The notes under the pieces: generated by a model
Database searches by the model: none
What the model saw: only the letters and a program-made list of their open reading frames with translations
What the model was told of the DNA's origin: nothing
DNA from: Diplonema papillatum
Lineage: Eukaryota > Euglenozoa > Diplonemea > Diplonemida > Diplonemidae
Direction: 5' to 3'
NCBI GenBank assembly: GCA_030068145.1
Contig: JAPJBO010000948.1
Span: forward strand, 22,453-86,452
DNA length: 64,000 nucleotides
Shown: positions 1 through 10,369 of the stretch, piece by piece
Layout of the letters: the number at the start of each line of letters is the position of its first letter
Numbering within the stretch: position 1 is the stretch's first letter
Position numbers and translations under genes: made by a program

Positions 1-1040
1 CTTACGGCGGCTGCCTTGCTGATACCTTGCTGCTGGTGTCTTGCCGCTGCTGTCTTGCTTCTGCTGCTGCCTTGCCGCGGCTGCCTTGCTGCTACTGCTG
101 CCTTGCCGCTGCTGCCTTGCTGATGCTGCCTTGCTGCTGCTGTCCTGCTGCTGCTGCTGCCTTGCCGCTGCAGTCTTGCTTCTGCTGCTGCCTTGCTGCT
201 CCTGCTGCCTTGCTGCTGCTGCCTTGCCGCCGCTGCCTTGCTGCTGCTGCTGCCTTGCTGCTGCTGCCTTACCGCGGCTGCCTTGCTGATGCCGCCTTGC
301 CGCTGCTATCGAACTGCTGCCGCCTTGCCGCTGTTGCCTTGCCGATGCTGTCTTGCTGCCGGTGTCTTGCCGCTGCTGTCTTGCTTCTGCTGCTGCCTTG
401 CCGCCGCTGCCTTGTTGCTGCTGTCTTGCTTCTGCTCCTGCCTTGCTGGTGCTGCCTTGCCGCGGCTGCCTTGCTGCTACTGCTGCCTTGCCGTTGCTGC
501 CTTGCTGCTGCTGCCTTGCTGCTGCTGCCTTGCTGCTCCTGCTGCCTTGCTGCTGATGCCTTACCGCGGCTGCCTTGTTGCTGCCTTGCGGATGCCGCCT
601 TGCCGCTGCTATCGTGCTGCTGCTGCCTTGCCGCTGCTGCCTTGTTGCTGGTGGCTTGCTTCTGCTGCTGCCTTGCTGGTGCTGCCTTGCCGCGGCTGCC
701 TTGCTGCTGCTGCTGCCTTGCTGCTGCTGCTGCCTTGCTGATGCCGCCTTGCCGCTGCCATCGCGATGCTGCCGCCTTGCCGCTGTGCCGCTGCTGCCTT
801 GCTGCTGCTGCCTTGCTGCTGCCTTGTTGCTGCTGCCTTGCTGCGGCTGCTGCCTTGCTGCTGCTGCCTTGCCGCGGCTGCCTTCCGGATGCCGCCTTGC
901 CGCTGCTGTCGTGCTGCTGCTGCCTTGCCGCTGTTGCCTTGCCGCAGCTGCCTTGCTGCTCGTGTCTTCCCGCAGCTGTCTTGCTTCTGCTGCTGCTGCC
1001 TTGCCGGGCAGCCTTGCTGCTGCTGCTGCTTTCTTGCCGA
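1..1040. repeat. CTG/CTTGC-rich minisatellite
   Basis: Degenerate tandem array built from CTTGCTGCTGCTGC-like units (CTG runs broken by CTTG and CCGCTG). Several frames of the plus strand stay open and would give Leu/Cys/Ala-rich peptides, as expected of a stop-free repeat rather than of a gene. It borders the dispersed repeat at 1130-1720. The second copy of that repeat, at 11.9 kb, also follows CTG/CT-rich arrays on the same side, so the array may be the tail of an element. Confidence 0.85.
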
Positions 1041-1129
1041 CCTTTTTTACGCCTGGGAAGGGTAGCTGCGCAGCTCGGAGGCCAGATACGAAGTTAGGGG
1101 CTTTCACCCACAGCAAAGGAACTGCTTGC

Positions 1130-1720
1130 CTTGGCCGCGTTTCGAAAAACACGTTTCCAGGGGACACCGCGAGGAGGTGGCAAGTCAGATTTTGTCCCCC
1201 AACCCCAAGACCACCCAGGGGCCTTTGATGGCCAGCTTCTTGGACTTCACGACCTCTCAGGACCACTTTGCTGAAGGAACACCGAAAACGTGATAGGCAA
1301 CTGTTGCATGTCGAAATGGGGAGGGCACGTTCTCCCGAAGTTGCGACCGAAAGAACGTCGTTCGTAGGAGCTTCGAATTCCTGTGACGGTTTCGTTGGAT
1401 GCATCGGTCAAAATATCAACAAAATATGCACCCATAGCTCTGACAGAACTCGGAACTTCACATACCTTGACTGCTTGCACACGAACTCTCGAACACCAGA
1501 TTTTTCAAGCACAACTCCGACCCGAACCATCTTGTGAATTTCTTTTCTTCTTCTAGTTCCTGTTTGCGTTGTGTGTGCTGAATCCTGTTTTCTTTCGAGT
1601 CGGCCTCTTCACACAAGAGGCCGAACCTGGACAAGAAGGCCCACATCAAAGCGCTGAGAATCCATCAAATGCACGAGGGGGCCCGCAGGGCCACCGAGTG
1701 CGGGTTTGCGGGACTTCCCA
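1130..1720. repeat. Dispersed repeat, copy 1 (3' flank of AlkB-OTU unit)
   Basis: Direct, diverged match in the same orientation to 11940-12600. Shared blocks include the AGAACGTCGTTCGT box with the following TTCGAATTCCTGTGA (about 1351-1393 and 12200-12234), the GGTCAGATTTTTGTCCC-like box (about 1180 and 11990), and the GAGGGGGCCCGC...GCCACCGAGTGCGGG box (1676 and 12556). Copy 1 includes the 3' end of the acidic-repeat ORF, so the adjacent protein-coding unit is probably part of a repeated element. Confidence 0.75.
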
Positions 1721-2171
1721 GTCGTTGTTTTCCTTCATGAAGTCGACCTCATCGAATTCGACTACGTTGTCGAGCTCAGACGTGTCAGCTTCCGCCTTTG
1801 CTGGTGCTGGTTCCACAGCTTCTACGGGCACGAGGGTGCCAGTCGAAGGAGCCCTGCTCCCGTTATCCACACGGGGTTCGGCCTTTTGCGAAGATGAAAG
1901 TTCGAAGGATTCCATTTCCATCATGAACTCATCCAGGTCGGCAGCAGTTAGTTCATCGAAATCAGACGCGTCAGGTTCGCGCTTCATCTTTTTAACGTGC
2001 GGCCGGCGTTCGGCATCATCTGCATCGTCTGTTCGGGGCCTTCTGCTCGCATTGTTTGGCTCCACTGTTTCGGCCGGATGCGAAGATCCAAGGTCGATGG
2101 AATCCAAATCCATTACGAATGATGCCCAATCGGCTGCAGTGAGGGGTTTGCTGATCTCAGACGCGTCATCC
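1646..2171 (-). pseudogene. Acidic-repeat tail of the OTU ORF, out of frame
   Basis: Open frame directly downstream of the OTU ORF but in another frame. It encodes the second and third copies of a module whose first copy ends the upstream ORF: a lysine patch (LKK-K), EDDASEIS, then an acidic-hydrophobic motif DLDSIDL (third copy MEMESFEL). A one-base difference in the CATCCC(G)GAC segment at the end of copy 1 accounts for the frame change. The motif resembles acidic activation segments, but that is only a resemblance. It could be a decaying tail, a sequencing indel or an exon boundary. Confidence 0.5.
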
Positions 2172-2345
2172 TCACGTTTCTCCTTCTTCAGGGGGGGCGG
2201 ATTGTCTGGTTCCAGTGGTGCGTCCGGGATGTGAGGATGTAAGGTCGATGGAATCCAAATCCATTACGAATGCTGCCCAATCGACAGCTGTGACGGGTTT
2301 GCTGATCTCAGACGCGTCATCCTCACATTTCACCTTCTTTAAAGG
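1895..2345 (-). repeat. Three tandem coding repeats (Lys patch + acidic motif)
   Basis: Three diverged copies of a module of roughly 45-50 codons. Copies 1 and 2 are close (EDDASEISKP, then DLDSIDL and SSHP); copy 3 is more distant (REPDASDFDEL, then FELSS). At DNA level the copies share an AATCCAAATCCATTACGAATG box on the plus strand at about 2106 and 2254. Internal duplication of this kind suggests recent growth of the C-terminal tail. Confidence 0.7.
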
Positions 2346-5150
2346 GGGCCGGTCTTCGAAATCATCCGTGTCGTTGGGGGAATGCGGTCTCTTAGGTTTC
2401 TCGGACGGCAGTGCTTCTTCATCGATCGGCGGGGGTACCCCGATATCCGCGTCGGTGGGAAGTGCGGGCTCCTGCAGCTCAAATGAACGATTCTCCCTCT
2501 TGCTTCGATCGGCGTCTTCTTCGAACAACCGTCTCCTGCCTCTCTTCCGCTCGGTTCCCAAATCAAGACTTGCTTGGGGCGGAAGCCGTGGAGAAGGACT
2601 GGGGTGTGGAGCATTCGGGGTTGTTTGTTGGTTCGCGCTTTCGCTGCGTGCAGACTGATGTCGCGTCTCGCTGCTGCCAGTAAATGTTCTGGCCGCAATC
2701 TTCGGAGACTTCTCAGACGACACTTGGCTCCGCATGCATCTCATTTCAGGCGTGCAGAACCTCAAGTGCTTCGTTAAGTCTTGCGCCCTGCGGAAGGTAT
2801 CCCCGCACCGATTGCACTCATTTTCCCGCCTGGGAAAGGAACGGTTTGCTTCGGGTTCTTTCAGACTAGTTATGTCGACTCGCTGCACTTTTTGGTTGAA
2901 AGCTGCCAAGAACTTCGCCTTGTTCACTGGGAGTATGCTGATGTTCCTGTAGTGGTCATCACGCAGACTGACGAAGTGGGTGTCCAAGATGCTGGGCGGT
3001 GACTTCGTATAGCAAAACCAATGCATGGTTCTTCTGCAAACAACGAGAACGTTCACGTTCAAAACCGCGCAGGCTGCAATGAACGAAAGGTACGTCATGC
3101 AGCTCTCGCTGTCTGCCGCATGCCTCTGTGCGTCGGCAACGTCGGAGGATGTCAGGTTGCTGGCTTCAACGAACTGATCCCGTCGGTCCTTGAGCTTCTC
3201 TGCCACCCGCTGGCGCAACCCTTCGATCTTGTCATCAACCTCTTTCTCCTCGTTTCCAATCTTCAGCAGCACGCGATAACCGCAGTTGTTGTCAGATTTC
3301 CAGCTGTCCTGTATCTCGTGTGCGCCCGCTTTTTCCAGCATGTCCTTCCAGGCTGTCTCTTCGTCGCTGTTCGGGCTGCCGGGGTCTGCTCCTCCGTGGA
3401 GGCTCAGTGGGTTGAATGGTTCCCAGTTTTCAGGCGGAAGTTGTGCTCGCCTTGAACAAGCTGACGGGCTCGCCCTCGTAGTTACTCGGAGTTTGGAGGG
3501 AGCATACCGCGCTGATTTCCGTTTTCTACCCGTTCTTTTTCGCAGTACCTTAGCTAATAAATATAGCCCAGTGATAAATATTAAAAAGTGTAAAACACTC
3601 TCAACGGGCCCAAGATCTTCTTGCACTGCTTCTGATCCAGCACACTGGGTGACACCTTCCGGGAAGGAATGACAGGACGGAGCACTAGGCAACGACCTGC
3701 TGCACGTATATCGAGAAGTGGGGTGCAGAGGGGAGCAGTGCAACAAGGACGTGGGCTGGTTGGCGAGCGCGAGCAACAGCATGTCTGAAACAAAGAGCTG
3801 GAGCAACAAGAACAACGCCTCGCCTGCTTTCACAGAAAGCACGCACGTTTGTTTCTTGTTGTCCCCTGTCTCTGTAAAGAACTCCCCGGATACCCCGGGG
3901 GGGAGGAAAAAAATCTTGACAAAGACTGGTACGTATATTGCACATTGCACGATGAACTTTGTGTTCGTGTAGTGTTTATAACTTACCAGCCTTAGCACAG
4001 GAATGAAAACGACAAAGAACATAATCATGAAGGCGGCAATTCGGTAACGGAGCGGGGGTCGCCGAGGCGGTTTTTGTGCTCCTGCCGATCCTTCTTTCTT
4101 GTTCTTGTCTTTTTCACCTGCGCGGGGGTCATTCTTTCTTTCGTTATTCGCCCTGGTGCCTTTACATTCTTTCTGCCAGAGGACGATGGTTCCTTTAAAC
4201 AGGGAGAACAGGGGCGGGGAAACAAGAATAACAAGAGACAAGAACAATAACAATGAAACAAACTGAAACATTCTAAAATAAGAGAGGAAGGAAAGGGGAG
4301 AAAATGTTTCTTTCGTTTTAAAATTGCGATGTTCTTGCACAATTGAGTCCAGGTTATTTAACCGCCAATTTAGTGAAGGATTGTTCAGGTAACGGTTGCG
4401 AGCGAAACCCGACCAGGTAACGACCATTTCACTGTCTTGTTTGTTTTGTGATGTGAACATCGCAAGGTGCTGTCCCAAGACACCGCCCACGTGAGCACTG
4501 TGGGACGGAAGCCCCGGTTGGGGTGGGAGGAAGGAGGGGGGTTGATTGTTTGCGGGCGCAAATGCAGGCAGACAGGTAAGAAGGAGAAATAAGCAAAACA
4601 ACGGAAACAAAACAGACGGAGCCTTTCGGGTGACGTTTGTGCTCGTCTGCTTTGTTCCCGCCGCTTTCGCTGTCCTTGTTGCTGTTCCTGCTGCTCCTGC
4701 TGCTGCCCCTGTGTGGTTCTTTGCCGGTGCGGGGAGCTGGGCCGGCTTCTGGGGGGGTTGTTTGTGAGGCTTTCTTGCCTCGAACTTTTTTAGTCGCCTG
4801 GCGGCTTGCTCTTCTGCAGTCCGGAATTTCTTTTGGATCTGCAGGTTTTCTTTCTTTTGTTCTTTTCTTTCTTGTTTGTTGTGAGCCTTCTTCGTTTCTT
4901 TCTGCATAGTCGGCAAATGGCTGACTACTTCTTTCTGCTTAGTCGGCAAATGGCTGACTAATCTCTGCCCCCCAACTGCATTCGGGATCCGGGGGTCGCG
5001 GTTGCGGACAACACACGGTTCGCATCCCGGGGGCAACGAAGAAGGCTGCACAGGGCGGGAGGAAGGCACGTACACTTTCCGTTCGGGGAGAACGGGGTCG
5101 GTCGCCACGAGGAAGGGTCCGTTTACCCTCTTGACCTCTTCCCGCGGCAC
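2172..5150 (-). CDS. Membrane / OTU-like cysteine protease / zinc-finger ORF
   Basis: Long minus-strand ORF (992 codons, opening with GTG, so the true start is probably upstream). From the N-terminus: a Lys/Glu/Gln-rich stretch, five or six hydrophobic segments (for example LFPLFCLFLLLTCLPAF and FVSLLLFLSLVILV), a Lys/Arg-rich linker, and an OTU-like domain with the Cys box DNNCGYRVL and the His box RDDHYRNI. A CxxC...HxxxxC finger (ECNRCGDTF...TKHLRFC) and the acidic tail follow. OTU enzymes cleave ubiquitin or process polyproteins. Some hydrophobic segments come from pyrimidine-rich DNA and might be unspliced introns. The ORF overlaps the AlkB ORF in another frame across a long C run, so the two were probably one protein. 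Context suggests an element gene rather than a host gene. Confidence 0.6.
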   Translation of the reverse strand: MPREEVKRVNGPFLVATDPVLPERKVYVPSSRPVQPSSLPPGCEPCVVRNRDPRIPNAVGGQRLVSHLPTKQKEVVSHLPTMQKETKKAHNKQERKEQKKENLQIQKKFRTAEEQAARRLKKFEARKPHKQPPQKPAQLPAPAKNHTGAAAGAAGTATRTAKAAGTKQTSTNVTRKAPSVLFPLFCLFLLLTCLPAFAPANNQPPSFLPPQPGLPSHSAHVGGVLGQHLAMFTSQNKQDSEMVVTWSGFARNRYLNNPSLNWRLNNLDSIVQEHRNFKTKETFSPLSFLSYFRMFQFVSLLLFLSLVILVSPPLFSLFKGTIVLWQKECKGTRANNERKNDPRAGEKDKNKKEGSAGAQKPPRRPPLRYRIAAFMIMFFVVFIPVLRLVSYKHYTNTKFIVQCAIYVPVFVKIFFLPPGVSGEFFTETGDNKKQTCVLSVKAGEALFLLLQLFVSDMLLLALANQPTSLLHCSPLHPTSRYTCSRSLPSAPSCHSFPEGVTQCAGSEAVQEDLGPVESVLHFLIFITGLYLLAKVLRKRTGRKRKSARYAPSKLRVTTRASPSACSRRAQLPPENWEPFNPLSLHGGADPGSPNSDEETAWKDMLEKAGAHEIQDSWKSDNNCGYRVLLKIGNEEKEVDDKIEGLRQRVAEKLKDRRDQFVEASNLTSSDVADAQRHAADSESCMTYLSFIAACAVLNVNVLVVCRRTMHWFCYTKSPPSILDTHFVSLRDDHYRNISILPVNKAKFLAAFNQKVQRVDITSLKEPEANRSFPRRENECNRCGDTFRRAQDLTKHLRFCTPEMRCMRSQVSSEKSPKIAARTFTGSSETRHQSARSESANQQTTPNAPHPSPSPRLPPQASLDLGTERKRGRRRLFEEDADRSKRENRSFELQEPALPTDADIGVPPPIDEEALPSEKPKRPHSPNDTDDFEDRPPLKKVKCEDDASEISKPVTAVDWAAFVMDLDSIDLTSSHPGRTTGTRQSAPPEEGET

Positions 5151-6284
5151 CCACTCCCCATGCTCCCAAACATGGGTGTACCCCTTCGGTTTTTTGGGGG
5201 TTGCAAGGGGGGGGGGGAGTTTCAGAACCCGTTGACCTGGCTGGTTGGCAGACGGGGGGGGGCCGAACAGAGGATTCCACCCTACGAAACGTTAGGGAAA
5301 TCCTGTTCTCTGGTACGTCGCGGCTGTCAATGCCGTGCGTCCAGTCGTGCCGGGCTTCCCCTTCGAAGTGGCACAAGGCCCCCCTTGCCAGGTCAACTTT
5401 CTTGCTGGCCCTTCCGTTTCTGAACGATATCTTGCTTGCGGAAAGCAGGGATATCGTTGCTACGGTGGCCCCGAGGTCGCGGTGGTCTTTGTGGGGCGCG
5501 ATTCCAACATGTTTCTCGTACTTGTTAACGAGAAGCTGGTTGGGTCGCCACCCGAACACCTCTTGCACCAAGTCGGCAGCTTGTTGCAGAGGGCCACTCG
5601 GGATCCCATCTTCCAGCTGAACAACTTTTGCTGGGATGGTGCCGTGTTGGCTTCTGACCTCGGGGACGAACTGCCATCCGAACTGCAAGGTGAGGCGCTG
5701 GCCGATGGTTTTCCAGCCGCTCCCAACTTTCAGCTCCGGGCAGTCCTCCAGCCTTTTCACCAGCTCTTCGGAGACAAGGCCGGTTTTTAACCCGGGGACA
5801 CCTTGCACCGGCTGGATGTTTTTAAAAAAAAAAAGCCCCACAGAAGAGAAGAGAGGGCCGCGACTTCGCGGGGCGGCAGCGGGGCTTCGAGGCATGCCTG
5901 CGGGCGTGCTGCTGCTGGGCCTGTTCCTGTTGGGGGTTTGTTGTTCTGCTTCGGTTCTTAATTCAAAAGGGATCTTCAAGAAAACGAACAATAAAGTGCG
6001 AGGTTTACCTGATGAATATCAGGCCCGCCCCGGTCGGGGCGTGCCTGCTCGCCCTTGCCGAGCGCTTCGAGCTGGGGGCTTCCGAGCCTGCCCCTCTTCG
6101 CCGGCGCGCCCCCCTGTGTGGAGTTGGTGACATGTGCTTGGAACTTTGGTATTCGGCTGTCCGGAAGTATCAAAATGTAATGGGCATACTCGTCGAAACC
6201 TTCATCGACGCTGACCGTCGCGGCCAACGTGATGGCCACGACGGCGGCCAACCACGCCTCCACAGAACTGCCGGTTCTGTGCAT
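4939..6284 (-). CDS. AlkB-like 2-oxoglutarate/Fe(II) dioxygenase
   Basis: The region around 5811-5260 encodes a compact AlkB fold. It has an HxD iron motif (APHKDHRDLG), a later iron-binding His (DWTHGI) and the C-terminal RISLTFRRV with the Arg-x5-Arg spacing typical of AlkB enzymes, which oxidatively demethylate nucleic acids. I propose two exons: ATG at 6284 to 6009 (92 codons), then an intron with a GTAAAC donor, a long T tract and a CATCCAG acceptor, resuming at 5811 in phase 0. The alternative is a single exon from an ATG at 5895. Beyond the AlkB core the frame turns into low-quality Pro/Arg-rich sequence, while the neighbouring frame, reached across a run of about 11 C (minus strand) near 5207-5217, leads into the OTU ORF. 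Confidence 0.65.
5812..6008 (-). other. Putative intron in the AlkB gene
   Basis: Minus-strand donor ATTCATCAG/GTAAAC at 6008 and acceptor CATCCAG/CCGGTG at 5811, with a run of at least ten T just before the acceptor. Both ends are phase 0 and the join removes a Pro/Ser-rich segment. Without RNA data this remains a model. Confidence 0.45.
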
Positions 6285-6423
6285 GGTGGGGGAGGGCGGC
6301 TTTTTGTGGGGGGTGGGGGTTTTTTTTTTTAAGGTTGAGAATGAACCTGGTAGGGGTTGGTTGTTTATGATATGCGGGCAAAGTGAAAAACACCAATGAG
6401 CAGGGTATAAACAAAAAGGTTCA

Positions 6424-6512
6424 AATTTGAATTAAATGCGCTTCTGTGGGCCGGTTCCCCGGCAGCACAGTGAGGCATCAATCAACGGATGATGTTGAGA
6501 TGCATTGAATAA
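6424..6512 (+). repeat. Dispersed 85-bp repeat, copy 1
   Basis: Nearly identical to 9132-9215 in the same orientation. The shared stretch includes ATGCGCTTCTG, GCCGGTTCCCCGGC and GTGAGGCATCAATCAACGG. No coding content is seen. Confidence 0.8.
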
Positions 6513-6705
6513 ACGTGTGGAGAGCGCAGGCGTCGACACGCGCTATCGATATCTGGAAAACTCCTATTACTCCCCCCCCCTCTCCCACGTTTCTCTCGTT
6601 CACCCCCCCGGCGAGAGTTTCTGTTCGTTCTTTTTTAGTTCTTCCCGAGTTTCCGTCCTTTTCTTCTTCTGTTTTTTTTTTGTGCGGCCACGAAAAGATG
6701 GTGAA

Positions 6706-6965
6706 TCCCGGAATGGCTGTGCACGAGGCACCATGTCTTCCCATGTATGTGCTCGTGTGCCTTCATGGCACTTGCACTGTACAGAACTCAATGCCTTCCC
6801 ATGTTGGTTGTGGGTGCCTCGTCCCACGCAGACTGGAATGGCTGTTCACGAGACACCATGTCTTCCCATGTATGTGCTCGCTTGCCTTCATGGCACTTGC
6901 ACTTTGCAGAACTCAATGCCTTCCCATATTGGTTGTGGGTGCCTCGCCCCGTCTGGGAGTCGAAG
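6706..6965 (+). repeat. Tandem duplication, about 125-bp unit, two copies
   Basis: Two copies of a unit that begins near GGAATGGCTGT and contains CCATGTCTTCCCATGTATG (6731 and 6856) and CAATGCCTTCCCAT. The copies differ by scattered substitutions. The overlapping short ORFs are products of the repeat. Confidence 0.85.
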
Positions 6966-6999
6966 GCTCGCACACAGCCCTGGGGGTGCACACTCCCTG

Positions 7000-9130
7000 C
7001 GGGATGTAACCAAACCTGGGAGCATTAGGTTGATAGCTGTTGTCAGGGCACGTCCAGCAGTAGATTTGCGCAAAGAGCGCAAATCTGCCGCAGCAGGGAG
7101 TATTTGCCCGACCACGCGGGAAGTCAGCCTCAGGAGCTGGAGCTGAAGGCGCTCGTCGGGTGTATATTTACACGCGTTTTGGGTGTAGCAGAAGCACCGG
7201 CTATTGGGCGCTTCTGAGGCTGGTATTCACCGTGTGGCCTATTAAGCAGGACCGAACCCTCTCTCCCCATTTTTTTACATGAGCGCCAGCTTGGAAGGAA
7301 ATGCTCGACGATGCTGCCAGACAAAGAACAGAAGGGATCTCAAGTGCTGTAACCACCGAACGTGTTGAACGGACGTGAGGTCATGCGGGTCTACCCAGGT
7401 CAAAGTCCTGAGTGAGAAAACAACACACGGTGGTGTCAGCGAAGAACAAATCAGATTGTATTTGTATTGTATTTGCCCCTCTACCTCTATATTTCCTCCC
7501 TTCCATTCGGAGTCAAAACAGCTACGTCGAGTATTTTATACAGGAGAAAGAATAATAGAACACCCTCTTGTCGTTTTGTCTGCCTTGAGCAACCGCTAAC
7601 TGTTGTGCTTCGGATAGATCCTCTCGGCAAGCAAGCAGGAGAGCATTGCCCGTAGCACTGTGCAGCTGCGAGCGCAGGCAACAGAGAGGACACGTCTGCA
7701 AACTAATTTTTCTATATGCCTGGAAAACACTGTTCCGGCATTTTCTATCAGAAAAAGCCAAAAAAACGCGAAAGGACGGTGCTACGGCATGATTCGGCAA
7801 CCGCTGCTAAACGTTAACCTTAAGCGGCGACACAGTGCATGCTAATCCATGTGGTTCATGTACTTCAAAGAACTCAATGCTAAACGAACATGACGTGGGC
7901 GGCATAGAGAGAGTACGACAACTCTATGGCACCATAAAGTCCAGAAAAACCATGGTGAAGAAAGAAAACCAAAAATACCGTCATTTAAAGGCATGAAAAG
8001 ACGCTGAAAGTAAATAATGTTGTCGACAACTAAAAGCAAAAGAATAAACCAAAACTACGCATTTCTTCTCTCTCAAGCCCCGGCTTCGTATGAAATACTA
8101 CGAGGGGAACGTCTCCTCGTGCTTCATTGGGCGGCAGGCCCAGTTGGCGTTGCGCATCTTCGACACCCCTGTTGCCTCCGTGAGACCGCTCCTCAAAGGT
8201 GTGCCACGAGCTGCTGTGGATACCATCGGGCCCCTGACCCTGAGGCCATCCTGTAGAGGATATGGTACCCTAGTACACACCTACGCAGCATGTGGTACCT
8301 ACGTATAAACCTCCATAGCCCCCCTGTGGGGACCACAGGGTGTTCTACGTGGTGCATACCATCGTCATCAGGAGCACTGACCGACGAAATCGCGCCAAGA
8401 GTTGACACGTTTCCGTAAGGGGTTTTGTGTGGGAGAGCTGTGGCAGCGACTTGTGAAGCTGTGGCAGCGGTGGCTTGTGGGTACTGAGAGGTGTTGTAGG
8501 TTCAGGGTTTCCAGTGTGAGCCATGAGAACAGGCAGACCAGACACAGACAGGCACAAGCATGATCCGACCGGCCCACAGCACACTTGAAGTGACCCGTGC
8601 TTTTTCGTTGACCGCACTACCCTGAGCCCAAATCCTGGACGTGGTTTCAGGTGGCAAATTTGGCAAATGATCATGATCAGAAGGTCCTACTTGGGCGGTT
8701 CAGTTTCCTCACACATTGCATGTGGCTAAAAAAGGTTGCCAAGTCAAAATCTTTTTTCACCACGGCCCGACGCGTCACTGCTGCTGTGTGCGCTCGGATT
8801 GGCGCCGCTCAAGCGGCCACCTTAAGTCACTCGGTTGTTTGTAAAGATTGCTCCGTTCTTCTCCCTGACTTCTCCCTGACTTGTTCCCGGATTAAGATGA
8901 CAAATACTACTACTACTACTACTACTTAGCTGAAACTACTACACGGCACGGGTGGCCCTCAACTGGTTGGAAAAAATCCCCCCTCCCTGCAGGTGTACGT
9001 ATTAGTACTTAGGTGCGGCTTCTCCTCGTCTAGCCTCCGTAGAACGAACCACCCCCCGACGACCGTGGCCTTGCTACAACAAGACTCCCGTGGACACGCA
9101 GCTGCGTCCACCGATTTCAGCGAGCAGAAA
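7000..9130. other. No recognisable gene (7.0-9.1 kb)
   Basis: Only short ORFs without recognisable domains on either strand, plus a short (ACT)n tract near 8905-8928 of the same trinucleotide type as the large AGT arrays further on. I see no RNA gene or coding signal. Confidence 0.5.
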
Positions 9131-9131
9131 A

Positions 9132-9215
9132 AAGGTTCAAAGATGAAACAAATGCGCTTCTGCGTGCCGGTTCCCCGGCGGCACAGTGAGGCATCAATCA
9201 ACGGATGATGTTGAG
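9132..9215 (+). repeat. Dispersed 85-bp repeat, copy 2
   Basis: Partner of 6424-6512. It ends at the same GATGATGTTGAGA, which marks the edge of the shared unit. Confidence 0.8.
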
Positions 9216-9837
9216 ATCTCACCCCCGCAGCAGTCCAGTACATACCTGTTGGTGCTCTATTAGCTGTCAACCCAGGGACCACCACGTGGAGGTTGAGCAC
9301 CGTCGGTCCCCTTGAGCATGGCTACGGCCGTAGGGCCACGAGATCTCGCTGCAGCAAGGCTACTGCCGTCGACGATGAACGCTACAGCGGCGCAAGCGGT
9401 CCACCTCGTTGGTTCGAATGCGAGTGCATATCGTGCCTGTGTGTGTGGTTGCTATTTGTCACGGGTTTCGACAGCTGGATTCAGACTTTGCGTTCTTAAG
9501 TTTTGGAAGGGCGAAAAAACACGTTTTCATACACCCGGTTTTTCGCAATGATTTCGATCTGACTTTTTCGCAAACTTTGGACGAAATTTTCGGTGTTCTC
9601 GGACCTGGGTGGCAACAGGCCTTGTAAAAGAACATTTTTCCGTTTTTTCTTCCCCAACCCGGGCCGATAGGCCCGGGTTGGGGAAGTAACACGCTCCGAA
9701 GGAGCGTGACTATATATATATGAGCGGCCATGTGCGTCTGTGTGTCTGTCTGTCTGTCTGTCTGTGTGTCCTCGGCGGGTCCGAAAATTTACGGACTTTT
9801 TGCCAAAACGACAAAATTTCGGGGGCCTATCCTGGTT

Positions 9838-10325
9838 GGGGTTGCTGTTGGTGCTGTTGATGCTGTTGGTGCTGTTGGTGCTGTTGGTGCTGCTGTTGAT
9901 GCTGTTGATGCTGTTGATGCTGTTGATGCTGTTGATGCTGTTGATGCTGTTGCTGCTGTTGCTGCTGTTGCTGCTGTTGCTGCTGTTGCTGCTGTTGCTG
10001 CTGTTGCTGCTGTTGCTGCTGTTGGTGCTGTTGGTGCTGTTGGTGCTGTTGGTGCTGTTGGTGCTGTTGGTGCTGCTGTTGATGCTGTTGATGCTGTTGA
10101 TGCTGTTGATGCTGTTGATGCTGTTGCTGCTGTTGCTGCTGTTGCTGCTGTTGCTGCTGTTGGTGCTGTTGGTGCTGTTGGTGCTGTTGGTGCTGTTGGT
10201 GCTGTTGGTGCTGTTGGTGCTGTTGGTGCTGTTGGTGCTGTTGGTGCTGTTGGTGCTGTTGGTGCTGTTGGTGCTGTTGGTGCTGTTTGTTGGTGCTGTT
10301 GGTGCTGTTGGTGCTGTTGGTGCTT
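9838..10325 (+). repeat. GCTGTTGNT nonamer array with block structure
   Basis: Pure 9-bp array GCTGTTGNT in which the variable base is G, A or C. Variants come in homogeneous blocks: GGT units, then GAT, GCT and GGT, then GAT, GCT and a long GGT block. The order GAT-GCT-GGT therefore occurs twice, which indicates a higher-order duplication on top of unit amplification. Poly-(Val/Gly/Ala/Asp), poly-Leu and poly-(Ala/Thr/Pro) frames are all open because the unit has no stop. Confidence 0.9.
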
Positions 10326-10369
10326 GGGCAATGGTATGTGTTTGTTTCTGCTTCCTGACTCCTGCTGAC

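Noticed and set aside
27..1228. Several overlapping plus-strand ORFs encoding Leu/Cys/Ala-rich proteins
   Set aside because: All come from one stop-free CTG/CTTGC minisatellite; several frames are open at once and none has a domain.
6505..7146. Plus-strand ORFs over 6.5-7.1 kb
   Set aside because: They follow a 125-bp tandem duplication and have no domain; the two copies are not read in one frame consistently.
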